64,000 nucleotides of DNA, from positions 62,001 to 126,000 of the forward strand of contig NZ_WBWA01000006.1 of NCBI RefSeq assembly GCF_008932295.1, in the 5' to 3' direction. This document shows positions 34,687 to 42,733 of the stretch, one piece after another. This DNA is from Brucella tritici (GTDB lineage: Bacteria; Pseudomonadota; Alphaproteobacteria; Rhizobiales; Rhizobiaceae). A model generated the notes under the pieces. That model saw only the letters and a list, made by a program, of their open reading frames with translations, was not told where the DNA came from and ran no database searches. The translations under genes and the position numbers were made by a program. How positions within the stretch are numbered: the stretch's first letter is position 1; every line of letters starts with the position of its first letter.

Positions 34687-34878
34687 ATGAGCGGTTTCGA
34701 TGAGGATGTGGTAAAGCCCCGCAGCGGCGTGGCGCTAAGCGAAGAGGAACTATCGCTGCTTTCGGTTATCGAGATCGACCAGCGCATAGCCTTGCTGCAA
34801 TCCGAAATAGAGCGGTTGAAGACAGAACGCCTCAAGAAGGGTGATAGCCGCGCTGCGGCAGAAGCATTGTTTCGCTAG
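34687..34878 (+). CDS. DUF1192 protein
   Basis: A 63-residue protein with the family core SVIEIDQRIALLQSEIERLK and the C-terminal SRAAAEALFR. DUF1192 is a small coiled-coil family of alphaproteobacteria with unknown role. CACGGAGGACGGCT gives a good ribosome binding site. Its TAG stop codon is the first part of the CTAG that opens the 163-bp palindromic element, so the present C-terminus may be set by the element's insertion; comparison with relatives would show whether residues were lost. Confidence 0.85.
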   Translation: MSGFDEDVVKPRSGVALSEEELSLLSVIEIDQRIALLQSEIERLKTERLKKGDSRAAAEALFR

Positions 34879-35037
34879 TGGATTGAATTTGACGTTTGAT
34901 ACCCGTCCGATATTAATCCCGTTTCAAACGTCAAATTTGAAAAATCCGCTAGATTCATAAGGTTACGAGTGGTCTGATTCCGACATTTGCATCCCTCGGA
35001 TATGAGCGCCGATCAAATGTCGGAATCAGACCACTAG
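34875..35037. mobile_element. double-palindrome MITE-like element, copy 1
   Basis: A 163-bp non-coding element whose ends are CTAGTGG and CCACTAG. It consists of two hairpins. In the first (34875-34952), GAATTTGACGTTTGA-like arms pair with TCAAACGTCAAATT. In the second (34968-35035), AGTGGTCTGATTCCGACATTTG pairs with its complement. The unpaired linker is 15 bp. A second copy lies at 57292-57459. Size, terminal inverted repeats and lack of coding capacity fit a MITE or a palindromic repeat such as the Brucella Bru-RS class, which I could not verify. Confidence 0.8.
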
Positions 35038-35149
35038 AAACAGCCGGAACCATTTCCGGCGAGACCTTTCGGAACAAAAACATTGATCGCAATAATCGCT
35101 CATCAGCCTCAGCACTGATAATTCGGCTTCAGACTTCGGGAATAGTATT

Positions 35150-36388
35150 TTGCGCATTTACATTCAGGTTCTGGCCCTTCTCTGCGGTACAGCCTTCCTT
35201 CTCATCGCTTCGGGACTTCACGGTCTTCTATTGCCGCTGCGCGGCGGTGTGGAAGGCTTCTCAGTGGCATCGCTCGGCATGCTCGGTACCACCTGGGCGG
35301 GTGGCTTCGTTGCCGGCTGTCTGTTCGCGCCGCGCCTTGTGCGCCGCGTCGGCCATGTACGGGCATTCGGTTGTTTTGCCGCATCGGCTGCGGTTATCGC
35401 TTTGCTTTCCGGCATCTTCGTGGATGCAACCATCTGGGTGATCCTGCGCGCCTTCACCGGCTTTTCGATGGCTGGCGCCTTCATGGTCATAGAAAGCTGG
35501 CTGAATGAACGTGCGACCAACGAATCGCGCGGCAAGATTTTCGGCATGTATATGATGGTCAATTACGGGGCCACCATGTCCGGCCAGATGCTCGTGGCAG
35601 CCGGAGACGTGCGCTCCGATCATCTGTTCATGATAAGCGGCGTCTTCTTCTGCCTGGCTCTCATTCCAACGGCGATCTCCACAGCCGTCAGCCCCAAGCC
35701 GCTGACCGAAGTGCAGCTTGATCTCAAGGCGCTCTATAACAACTCACCTGCAGCTTTCGTAGGTTGTATCCTGATCGGCATTGCCAATGGCGCATGGGGT
35801 ACGCTCGGAGCTGTCTTCGGCGCGAAATCCGGCATTTCGACCACCGAAATCGCCTTGATGGTCAGTGTCACTATCGCAGCCGGAGCCTTGATGCAGATTC
35901 CAATCGGACGCATTTCCGATCTGGTAGACCGACGTTTCGTGCTGGCAAGCGTTGCGGCGCTGGCGGCACTGGTTGGCCTCATTGCCTTTCTCGTCGCTCC
36001 GTCCAGCGGCCCCGTCATCATTACGATGACTGGCTGTTATGGCGCGCTCGCCTATGCGCTCTATCCCGTCGCCGTCGCCCACGCCAACGATCACGCAACG
36101 TCGGAAAGCTTTGTGAAAGTATCGAGCGGGCTTCTGTTGCTTTACGGCTTCGGCACAATGCTCGGACCGCTGCTGGCGGCTGCGGCCATGGATATTTTCT
36201 GGCCGTCCGGCCTCTTCGCCATCACCATGCTCGCGCATATTTCCATCACCGGCTATGCACTGTTCCGTTCACGCAAGCGCGCATCCGTTCCGAAAGAAGA
36301 AAAGGATCAGTTCAAGAGCATGCCGTCGGAACGTGGCGCGACACCGGAAGCACTGAACCTTGATCCAAGAGCAGAGACGGAAGGTTGA
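35150..36388 (+). CDS. MFS transporter (YcaD-like)
   Basis: A 412-residue major facilitator with 12 hydrophobic segments. The loop between helices 2 and 3 has RLVRRVGHVRAFG, and the central loop before helix 7 carries acidic residues. The ESWLNERATNESRGKIFGMYM block is typical of the YcaD/YfkF subgroup. The substrate is not known. The start is TTG, the only start that opens the first helix (MRIYIQVLALLCGTAFLL); no strong ribosome binding site is seen. The hydrophilic tail is 40 residues. Confidence 0.82.
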   Translation: MRIYIQVLALLCGTAFLLIASGLHGLLLPLRGGVEGFSVASLGMLGTTWAGGFVAGCLFAPRLVRRVGHVRAFGCFAASAAVIALLSGIFVDATIWVILRAFTGFSMAGAFMVIESWLNERATNESRGKIFGMYMMVNYGATMSGQMLVAAGDVRSDHLFMISGVFFCLALIPTAISTAVSPKPLTEVQLDLKALYNNSPAAFVGCILIGIANGAWGTLGAVFGAKSGISTTEIALMVSVTIAAGALMQIPIGRISDLVDRRFVLASVAALAALVGLIAFLVAPSSGPVIITMTGCYGALAYALYPVAVAHANDHATSESFVKVSSGLLLLYGFGTMLGPLLAAAAMDIFWPSGLFAITMLAHISITGYALFRSRKRASVPKEEKDQFKSMPSERGATPEALNLDPRAETEG

Positions 36389-36447
36389 CGGACGCTGAAA
36401 ATAGCGTCGATAAATGCAGTCGATTAAATAGTTGAATCAATATGTTC

Positions 36448-36468
36448 GGCGGCTGTGACACAGCCGCC
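36448..36468. terminator. hairpin after the MFS gene
   Basis: A perfect 9-bp stem (GGCGGCTGT/ACAGCCGCC, loop 3 nt) 60 bp after the MFS stop codon, without a T-tract. Confidence 0.4.
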
Positions 36469-36608
36469 AATACTGAATTTCGGCATCTTCGCTTTGGAAT
36501 GCAAACTACATTCACGACAAAGAACCTCCAGCTCGTCAGAGCCGTTCGATCTCCAATGTCGATGGTTTGAGACGCCTTATCGAACCGCGATCTAAGCGCG
36601 GCTCCCTG

Positions 36609-36791
36609 TTAGTGACGTGTTACTTGGGATCTCAGTTTTTCGATCTGGTCCTTAAGCATGAGCTTCTTGCGCTTGAGAGATGCAACGTGCAGGTCGTCCA
36701 TTGCCGGTGACGCTATAGCTTCGGAAATTTCCTGCTCCAGAGCGCCGTGCTTTTTTTCGAGCGTGGCAAGATGGGACTCGATAGCCATCAT
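36609..36791 (-). CDS. DUF465 (YdcH) family protein
   Basis: A 60-residue coiled-coil protein with the family pattern ESHLATLEKKHGALEQEI and HVASLKRKKLMLKDQIEKL. DUF465 proteins are short helical hairpins of unknown role. AGGAGATCTG precedes the ATG pair (MMAIE). A paralogue is encoded divergently 353 bp away. Confidence 0.85.
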   Translation of the reverse strand: MMAIESHLATLEKKHGALEQEISEAIASPAMDDLHVASLKRKKLMLKDQIEKLRSQVTRH

Positions 36792-37144
36792 CAGATCTCC
36801 TTTGGTTGATTTCCCTGTTTTACGGAACAGCGCGGACCTCGTTTGCCCGTTTGTCCGCTATCCCGCCATTCAACCTGCATGAACGCCCGGCACACCTCCT
36901 GTATTCCGGGCCAGACACGCAGTCCCGGCTGCCAAGGATACGGTATATTTGTCGCCTTCGACAGCCGCCGTCCATGACAGAACCATGACAGTTTGGCATG
37001 AGTTTGGTGCAAAGTCGATTTTGTCGTGGTAGCATTTTCCTGACGCGAAAAATGTGATAAAGGCTTCGCCGGAAACGGGCTGACGCCGCACCTTTTTATG
37101 GTTTGGCGCGGCCCGTAAAATTATTCAACAGAACGGGGCACCGC
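36792..37144. other. gap between the two divergent DUF465 genes
   Basis: The 353-bp region must hold both promoters. No repeat, strong hairpin or plausible small gene was found; a direct repeat GACAGAACCATGACAG-like stretch near 36974-36992 is the only local feature. Confidence 0.4.
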
Positions 37145-37348
37145 ATGTCCGATCAGGAACAGGCCGAAATCAGATTGGCCGTCGCACGACTGAAACAGGA
37201 ACACGCGGACTTCGATGCTGCCATCAACGCCATGATAGCTGTTGGCTGCGACCAATTGCGCGTCCAGCGCATGAAGAAGAAAAAACTCGCAATCAAGGAC
37301 AAGCTGCAGGAGATGGAAGATCAGGTAATCCCCGACATCATCGCCTAA
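37145..37348 (+). CDS. DUF465 (YdcH) family protein, second copy
   Basis: A 67-residue paralogue of the minus-strand DUF465 gene with EIRLAVARLKQEHADFDAAI and RVQRMKKKKLAIKDKLQEM. It has the same helical hairpin pattern but is clearly diverged. The ATG at 37145 gives the family N-terminus; the frame extends upstream without conservation. It precedes purE by 97 bp and may share its transcript. Confidence 0.85.
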   Translation: MSDQEQAEIRLAVARLKQEHADFDAAINAMIAVGCDQLRVQRMKKKKLAIKDKLQEMEDQVIPDIIA

Positions 37349-37445
37349 ATGTCCAGAATGATCCATGACAGAGCCGGGGTTCGCCCGGCTTTATCATTTT
37401 AATATCACCCTAAACATGCACGAAAGAAGCGGAGCAGGAAGATCA

Positions 37446-37940
37446 ATGAGCGTTACTGCCGATGTCGCCATCATCATGGGAAGCCAGTCCGACTGGGAAA
37501 CCATGCGCCATGCAGCGGACACACTGGAAGCACTCGGCATTTCCTTCGATGCCCGGATCGTTTCCGCGCATCGCACGCCTGATCGGCTCGTTGCCTTTGC
37601 CAAAGGCGCCAAGGCGGAAGGGTTCAAGGTCGTGATTGCGGGTGCGGGCGGCGCAGCTCACCTGCCGGGCATGGCCGCAGCGATGACACCCCTACCTGTC
37701 TTCGGCGTTCCGGTTCAGTCCAAGGCGCTCTCGGGTCAGGATTCGCTCCTCTCCATCGTGCAGATGCCAGCCGGCATTCCCGTCGGTACGCTCGCCATCG
37801 GTCGGGCCGGCGCGGTCAACGCCGCCCTTCTCGCCGCAGCCGTCCTGGCGCTTTACGATGAAGCTCTTGCAGCCCGCCTTGATGAGTGGCGCACGGCGCA
37901 AACGGAAAGTGTGGCTGAGCGCCCTTCGAACGAGGCCTGA
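37446..37940 (+). CDS. purE: N5-carboxyaminoimidazole ribonucleotide mutase PurE
   Basis: PurE (class I) moves the carboxyl group of N5-CAIR to carbon 4 in purine synthesis. The 164-residue protein has [11 protein letters not shown] (residues about 10-20), SAHRTPDRL near 43-51 and the [11 protein letters not shown] glycine-rich loop. The ATG after GGAAGATCA gives the family start. purK follows with one base between the stop and the next ATG, so the two are translationally coupled. Confidence 0.96.
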   Translation: MSVTADVAIIMGSQSDWETMRHAADTLEALGISFDARIVSAHRTPDRLVAFAKGAKAEGFKVVIAGAGGAAHLPGMAAAMTPLPVFGVPVQSKALSGQDSLLSIVQMPAGIPVGTLAIGRAGAVNAALLAAAVLALYDEALAARLDEWRTAQTESVAERPSNEA

Positions 37941-37941
37941 T

Positions 37942-39042
37942 ATGAACAACTCCTCACGCAATTCTGCGCTCAGGCCCGGTGCAACCATAGGCATCATCGG
38001 CGGCGGCCAGCTCGGCAGAATGCTTGCCATGGCCGCAGCACGTCTCGGCTTTGAAACCGTAATCCTGGAACCACAGGCCGATTGCCCGGCGGCACAGGTT
38101 GCCAATCGCCAGATCGTCGCTGCTTATGACGACCCGAAAGCGCTTGCCGAACTTGCAGCAGCGTCCGATGTCATTACCTACGAATTCGAGAACGTGCCGG
38201 TCAGCGCCGCCGACAAGCTGGCCGAAACCGCTCTGGTCTTTCCTCCCCCGGCAGCGCTCGAAGTCTCACAGGATCGCTTTACCGAAAAGCAGTTTCTCAA
38301 CTCCAGCGATATCGAGACAGCACCCTGGCGTCTTGTGGACGATGAAGAAACTCTGATTGCAGCTCTGGGTGCCCTTGGCGAGCGTGGCATCCTCAAGACG
38401 CGGCGTCTTGGTTATGATGGCAAGGGACAGGTCCGCCTGACGTCACTTGATGAGGCTGAGGCGCATAAGGCAATTCTCGCGATCAATCGTGCCCCGGCAA
38501 TCCTCGAAGGCTTCGTTGATTTCGAGCGTGAAGTCTCAGTGATCGCAGCACGCGACCGCTCCGGCAATACCGCCATCTTCGATATTGCCGAAAACGTTCA
38601 CAAGGACGGTATCCTCGCGACTTCGACCGTACCGGCTTCCATCTCCGAAAGCACGGCGGAAGCCGCCCGTAAAGCCGCCACAAAGCTTCTGAATGCGCTT
38701 GATTATATCGGCGTGCTCGGACTTGAGTTCTTCGTCCTGAAGGACGGCACGCTTCTGGCAAACGAATTCGCCCCGCGCGTCCATAATTCGGGCCACTGGA
38801 CCGAAGCAGCTTGCGCTGTGTCGCAGTTTGAACAGCATATCCGCGCCGTAGCCGGATTGCCTCTGGGCAACACGGATCGGCATTCCGATTGCGTGATGGA
38901 AAACCTGATCGGTGACGATGTCGAGAAGGTGCCAGCGATTCTCTCCGAAAAGGATGCCGTGCTGCATCTTTACGGTAAAAAGGAAGCACGTCCGGGCCGC
39001 AAAATGGGCCATGTGACGCGCATTCACCCCCGCGGGAAATAA
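37942..39042 (+). CDS. purK: N5-carboxyaminoimidazole ribonucleotide synthase PurK
   Basis: A 366-residue ATP-grasp enzyme that carboxylates AIR with bicarbonate and ATP. It has the N-terminal GIIGGGQLGRMLAMAA (residues about 17-32), the ATP-grasp block GILKTRRLGYDGKGQ, and the metal-binding ANEFAPRVHNSGHWT. It supplies the substrate of PurE directly upstream. Followed by a 13-bp perfect hairpin. Confidence 0.96.
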   Translation: MNNSSRNSALRPGATIGIIGGGQLGRMLAMAAARLGFETVILEPQADCPAAQVANRQIVAAYDDPKALAELAAASDVITYEFENVPVSAADKLAETALVFPPPAALEVSQDRFTEKQFLNSSDIETAPWRLVDDEETLIAALGALGERGILKTRRLGYDGKGQVRLTSLDEAEAHKAILAINRAPAILEGFVDFEREVSVIAARDRSGNTAIFDIAENVHKDGILATSTVPASISESTAEAARKAATKLLNALDYIGVLGLEFFVLKDGTLLANEFAPRVHNSGHWTEAACAVSQFEQHIRAVAGLPLGNTDRHSDCVMENLIGDDVEKVPAILSEKDAVLHLYGKKEARPGRKMGHVTRIHPRGK

Positions 39043-39044
39043 TG

Positions 39045-39075
39045 TTCATCGGGAATCCCGTCGATTCCCGATGAA
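39045..39075 (+). terminator. hairpin after purK
   Basis: TTCATCGGGAATC and its exact complement form a 13-bp stem with a 5-nt loop, 3 bp after the stop codon; followed by TCTTTG. Confidence 0.65.
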
Positions 39076-39276
39076 TCTTTGCCACCTGCCAAGAATTTCA
39101 GCTCCAGTGCCCTGAATCTGCGGCTCAGGAGTTGACATTTGCCTGAAACCTTGTGTATTTCGGCCAACCCTTCGGGCATCTAACAGTGCCTGTAATCAAT
39201 TGGCGCCTCGAGCGCCTGTTTTTATGAAGCCCCGCGGCATCTGCACGTCAACGGGCCAACAAGACCGGTGATTGAC

Positions 39277-39402
39277 ATGAAGATCAAGAACTCGCTTAAA
39301 GCGCTCAAGGGCCGTCATCGCGACTGCCAGCTGGTCCGCCGCAAGGGCCGCGTTTACATCATCAATAAGACTGCCCCGCGCTACAAGGCTCGTCAGGGCT
39401 AA
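39277..39402 (+). CDS. rpmJ: 50S ribosomal protein bL36
   Basis: A 41-residue ribosomal protein, [20 protein letters not shown] followed by [21 protein letters not shown]. It is the longer, zinc-free form (a single Cys instead of the CCHC set). The gene has its own promoter in the 234-bp gap after purK. A TPR protein gene starts 37 bp later. Confidence 0.95.
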
Positions 39403-39439
39403 TCTTATTTCTGATTTTGCATTTGACGTTTCGCTGCGC

Positions 39440-40132
39440 ATGGTAAAATCTATGCGCATGCGGAACGTTTTTGCATGTCTGATTTCTTTTTCTGTACTCG
39501 CGTTGCTTGGCACGACGGTGCCGCTTGCCTATGCCGAAGTGGCACCCGGCAAAATGCCGCTTACCGCCCCTCTGACACCCGTTCAGACCGGCCCCGACAC
39601 AGAACAGAAAACTACCCCGGAAAAGCCTGCATCCGATGCAGTCCAGACGCCTGAAGAGCGTCTTGACAAACTCTTTGCCGATCTTCGCCGCACGACGGAC
39701 GAAGCCAAGGCGCGGCGCATTGCTTCACAGATCAATACGCTGTGGTCACAGTCCGGCAGCGCAACAGTCGATCTCCTGATGCAATGGGCCAACACAGCGA
39801 TGCTGGAGCGGCGCTATCCTTCGGCAATCGACTTCCTGAATGAGGCGATCGCGCTCGACCCGGAATATGCCGAGGCCTGGAACCGCCGCGCTACGGTCTA
39901 TTTCCTGCAAAAAGACTATGCCCATGCCATGTACGACATCAATCGTACGCTGGAGCTGGAACCGCGCCATTATGGCGCCCTTACCGGCATGGCGGCCATC
40001 TTGCGCCTGCGCGGCCTCAAGGAACAGGCGCTGAAAGCCTATGAGCAGGCTCTCATCGTCTATCCGATGATGCGCGACGCGCAGAAGAACTTCAACGATC
40101 TGGCCGACGAACTGACGGATACGCGGACTTAG
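39440..40132 (+). CDS. exported tetratricopeptide-repeat protein
   Basis: A 230-residue protein with a signal peptide (MRNVFACLISFSVLALLGTT, cleavage near PLAYA), a Pro/Thr-rich linker and at least three TPR motifs from about residue 105 (SAIDFLNEAIALDPEYAEAW, NRRATVYFLQKDYAHAMYDI, NRTLELEPRHYGALTGMAAI). It is probably periplasmic; the partner is unknown. The stop codon overlaps the first bases of a REP-like element. The precise start (M1, M5 or M7) is uncertain. Confidence 0.82.
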   Translation: MVKSMRMRNVFACLISFSVLALLGTTVPLAYAEVAPGKMPLTAPLTPVQTGPDTEQKTTPEKPASDAVQTPEERLDKLFADLRRTTDEAKARRIASQINTLWSQSGSATVDLLMQWANTAMLERRYPSAIDFLNEAIALDPEYAEAWNRRATVYFLQKDYAHAMYDINRTLELEPRHYGALTGMAAILRLRGLKEQALKAYEQALIVYPMMRDAQKNFNDLADELTDTRT

Positions 40133-40233
40133 AGCGGTTCCTATTTTTACAGAATCGTCGAAACCGCTCTAACTATTTGTTTTATCGCGTTATCCCACGC
40201 AAAACCGTTTCACACTTTTGCGGGAAATGCTCT
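40131..40233. repeat. REP-like palindromic repeat, full-length copy
   Basis: This composite has AGAGCGGTT/AACCGCTCT (40131-40170), a 20-bp linker, and GCAAAA(CCGTTTCACAC)TTTTGC flanked by GGAAATGCTCT. It is the longest member of a family found also at 4556, 28707 and 48302. It begins inside the stop codon of the TPR gene. Confidence 0.8.
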
Positions 40234-40315
40234 AGAAGCCTATTCCAGCAAACGCGGAGTCGCTGAAGCCGCTTCACATTTGCTGCTCCCTCGCAGTTCA
40301 TCATTATCCAAAACG

Positions 40316-40346
40316 AAAAACGCGCTCCAAAGGAGCGCGTTTCTTT
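40316..40346. terminator. bidirectional terminator-like hairpin
   Basis: AAAAACGCGCTCC/GGAGCGCGTTTCTTT with a short loop, in the convergent gap between the TPR gene and pyk. Confidence 0.65.
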
Positions 40347-40451
40347 AGATGCTGTCTGCCATAACGGGATGAGATTCCGGCTGTGGCGAGCCGGAATCGA
40401 AGATGGGCGCTTTAGCGACCAAACTGGTGGAGTTTGGGAACCGGCGCGGAA

Positions 40452-40512
40452 TGTACTTCCACGCATAGTCCCGAAAAGTTGCAGGCTTTTCGGATTAGAC
40501 TTTGCGTCAAAG
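40452..40512. repeat. second type of dispersed hairpin repeat
   Basis: CCGAAAAG/CTTTTCGG (loop TTGCAGG) flanked by GCATAGTC and GACTTTGCGTC. The pattern resembles RIME-type intergenic repeats of rhizobia; only one copy of this type was noticed here. Confidence 0.5.
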
Positions 40513-40581
40513 AATGCACATGAGCACCGGAAGCGCAAAACAACGCCATCTGCAGGCCGTCACGGCTGGAATATCTCCAGT

Positions 40582-42018
40582 TTAGATGCCTGACTTCCCG
40601 TCGGGTCCAATATAGGCGATGCGCAACATGTTGGTCGCGCCAGGCGTACCGAATGGGACACCGGCGGTAATGATGACGCGGTCGCCGGCCTTGCCGAACT
40701 CCTCGTGGAAAACGATTTCACAGGCATGATTGACCATGTCTTCAAGATCGTGCGCATCGGCAGTCACCACGCAATGTAAGCCCCAGACGAGCGACAGCTT
40801 GCGTGCGGTATCGACGACCGGCGACAGAGCGATGATCGGCGTGCGCGGACGCTCGCGGGCGGCGCGCAGACCGGTCGTACCGGAAGCAGTGTAGGTGACG
40901 ATGGCCGAAAGCTTCAGCGTCTCTGCGATCTGACGAGCAGCAAGCGAAATCGCGTCGGCACCTGTTGGTTCTGGCGCGGCACGCTGCGCATCGATGATGG
41001 TCGAATAAGTCGGTTCCCTTTCAACCTGCTCGGCAATGCGGTTCATGGTGGCAACGGCTTCGACCGGATACTGACCCGAGGCCGATTCTGCCGAAAGCAT
41101 GATCGCATCAGCGCCTTCGAACACAGCCGTTGCAACGTCGGACACTTCTGCGCGGGTTGGGACTGGCGCCGTAATCATTGATTCCAGCATCTGCGTCGCG
41201 ACAACAACCGGCTTGCCAGCGCGGCGCGCCTTGCGGGTAATCTGCTTCTGAATGCCCGGAACGCTTTCGAGCGGCACTTCAACGCCAAGATCGCCGCGCG
41301 CGACCATCAATGCGTCGGAAAGCTCGATGATTTCATCGAGACGCGTCACAGCCTGCGGCTTCTCGATCTTCGACATCAGGCCGACCTTGCCGCGCGAAAC
41401 CTTGCGCACTTCGGCCAGATCTTCCGGACGCTGGATGAAGGAAAGCGCAACCCAGTCGATTTCTTCCTTCAGGACGGCGTCGAGATCCCTGCGGTCCTTC
41501 TCCGTCAGCGCGCCGACGCCAAGCGTCGTATCAGGCAGGCTGACGCCCTTGCGGTCCGAAATGCGCGTTCCGGAAACCACCTTGCAGCGGATCGACTTGC
41601 CGTCGCTCGCCTCGGCGACCAGATGCAGCTTGCCATCGTCGATCAGCAGACGATGACCCGGCTCGACAGCTTCAAGAATTTCCGGATGCGGAAGATAGAC
41701 GCGATGTTCATCGCCGGGCGCTTCGTTGTTGTCGAGGGTGAAGGTCTGGCCGGGAACGAGATCGGCCTTACCGTCCTTGAACTTGCCAACACGCAGCTTC
41801 GGGCCCTGAAGATCGGCCAGAATGCCGATCGGACGGCCCAGTTCCTTTTCCACATTGCGGATGCGCTTGACGAGGGTGCGCATCAGATCATGGTCGGCAT
41901 GACTCATATTGATGCGGAACACATCCGCGCCTGCCTCAAACAGCTTACGGATGACGGCTTCCTCACCCGACGCCGGACCTAGCGTGGCGAGAATCTTGAC
42001 CTTGCGGTTGCGCTTCAT
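40582..42018 (-). CDS. pyk: pyruvate kinase
   Basis: The 478-residue enzyme makes pyruvate and ATP from phosphoenolpyruvate. Key blocks: KILATLGPASGEEAVIRKLF (residues 8-27), RINMSHADH, LADLQGPKLRVG, MSKIEKPQAV with the catalytic lysine, and MVARGDLGVEVP. The C-terminal allosteric domain (TGLRAARERPRTPIIALSP) is complete. Its ATG overlaps the stop of the upstream DUF1036 gene (ATGA), so the two are translationally coupled. Confidence 0.97.
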   Translation of the reverse strand: MKRNRKVKILATLGPASGEEAVIRKLFEAGADVFRINMSHADHDLMRTLVKRIRNVEKELGRPIGILADLQGPKLRVGKFKDGKADLVPGQTFTLDNNEAPGDEHRVYLPHPEILEAVEPGHRLLIDDGKLHLVAEASDGKSIRCKVVSGTRISDRKGVSLPDTTLGVGALTEKDRRDLDAVLKEEIDWVALSFIQRPEDLAEVRKVSRGKVGLMSKIEKPQAVTRLDEIIELSDALMVARGDLGVEVPLESVPGIQKQITRKARRAGKPVVVATQMLESMITAPVPTRAEVSDVATAVFEGADAIMLSAESASGQYPVEAVATMNRIAEQVEREPTYSTIIDAQRAAPEPTGADAISLAARQIAETLKLSAIVTYTASGTTGLRAARERPRTPIIALSPVVDTARKLSLVWGLHCVVTADAHDLEDMVNHACEIVFHEEFGKAGDRVIITAGVPFGTPGATNMLRIAYIGPDGKSGI

Positions 42019-42476
42019 TGACTATTCGTTCCTGTAACAGTGGGGTTTTCTGTCGGCGTTTCATCGGTGAGCTGAACCATCCAGCTCGATTGTTCCCCGG
42101 TGTCGTATTCCTGGAAGCCGTTGCGCTGGAAACCCCGCGCAAAGCAATCCTGGACGCCAGTAATACGGAATTCTTTCTCTGCCACGCACATATTGACCTT
42201 GCCCTCCCAGCGTCCGCCGCCCTGAGCATCTTCCGCATAGAGGTAATAATAGCGTGAGGTCAGCGGCCCCTCGATAAGGGTCTTGCAGCTTGATCCGTCG
42301 ATGTGCCACCAGCCTTCGGTCACCCAGCCGGTCTTGGCTCTGTAGCCGATGGACACGCCCACAAGGTTCTGGGTTGCATTGCATACGCGGAAATCCGCAC
42401 GAGCCTCTATGGATGTCATGCCCAGCGCAGTCATCAGCACACCGGCAAACAAAACTAGAGATAGTGGAAGTCGCAT
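42015..42476 (-). CDS. exported DUF1036 protein
   Basis: A 153-residue protein with a signal peptide (MRLPLSLVLFAGVLMTALGM, cleavage near EARA) and the DUF1036 core: FRVCNATQNLVGVSIGYR, GWWHIDGSSCKTLI, YYYLYAEDAQG and CFARGF. Four cysteines suggest disulfides in the periplasm. The function is unknown. It forms an overlapping operon with pyk, a pairing found in many Hyphomicrobiales. Confidence 0.85.
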   Translation of the reverse strand: MRLPLSLVLFAGVLMTALGMTSIEARADFRVCNATQNLVGVSIGYRAKTGWVTEGWWHIDGSSCKTLIEGPLTSRYYYLYAEDAQGGGRWEGKVNMCVAEKEFRITGVQDCFARGFQRNGFQEYDTGEQSSWMVQLTDETPTENPTVTGTNSQ

Positions 42477-42733
42477 ACGCAGAACCCCTTCAGCCCGCTA
42501 TCGGTTTTATCGAACAATTTATATTGCACAGGGAAATCCCATCTCGGGCAAATCCCATTTCGGGTCGCTCTCTTTTCGGCAGTTTCGCCTTTGATGTCAA
42601 CGCAATCCCATTGAGAACAGGTCGTCTTCATTAAAGAATGATCGTTGCAATCCGGGCTTTCTCATGACAGACCTGAAACAGCTTCCCGCACAACACAGAA
42701 ATAATCCCCTTATTTAGCCTCGGATTTCGCTCT

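Larger units (their letters stand above)
40133..40581. other. repeat-filled convergent gap between the TPR gene and pyk
   Basis: The 449 bp contain a full REP-like element, a bidirectional hairpin and one RIME-type repeat, and nothing that looks coding. No separate pyk terminator was identified. Confidence 0.5.
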
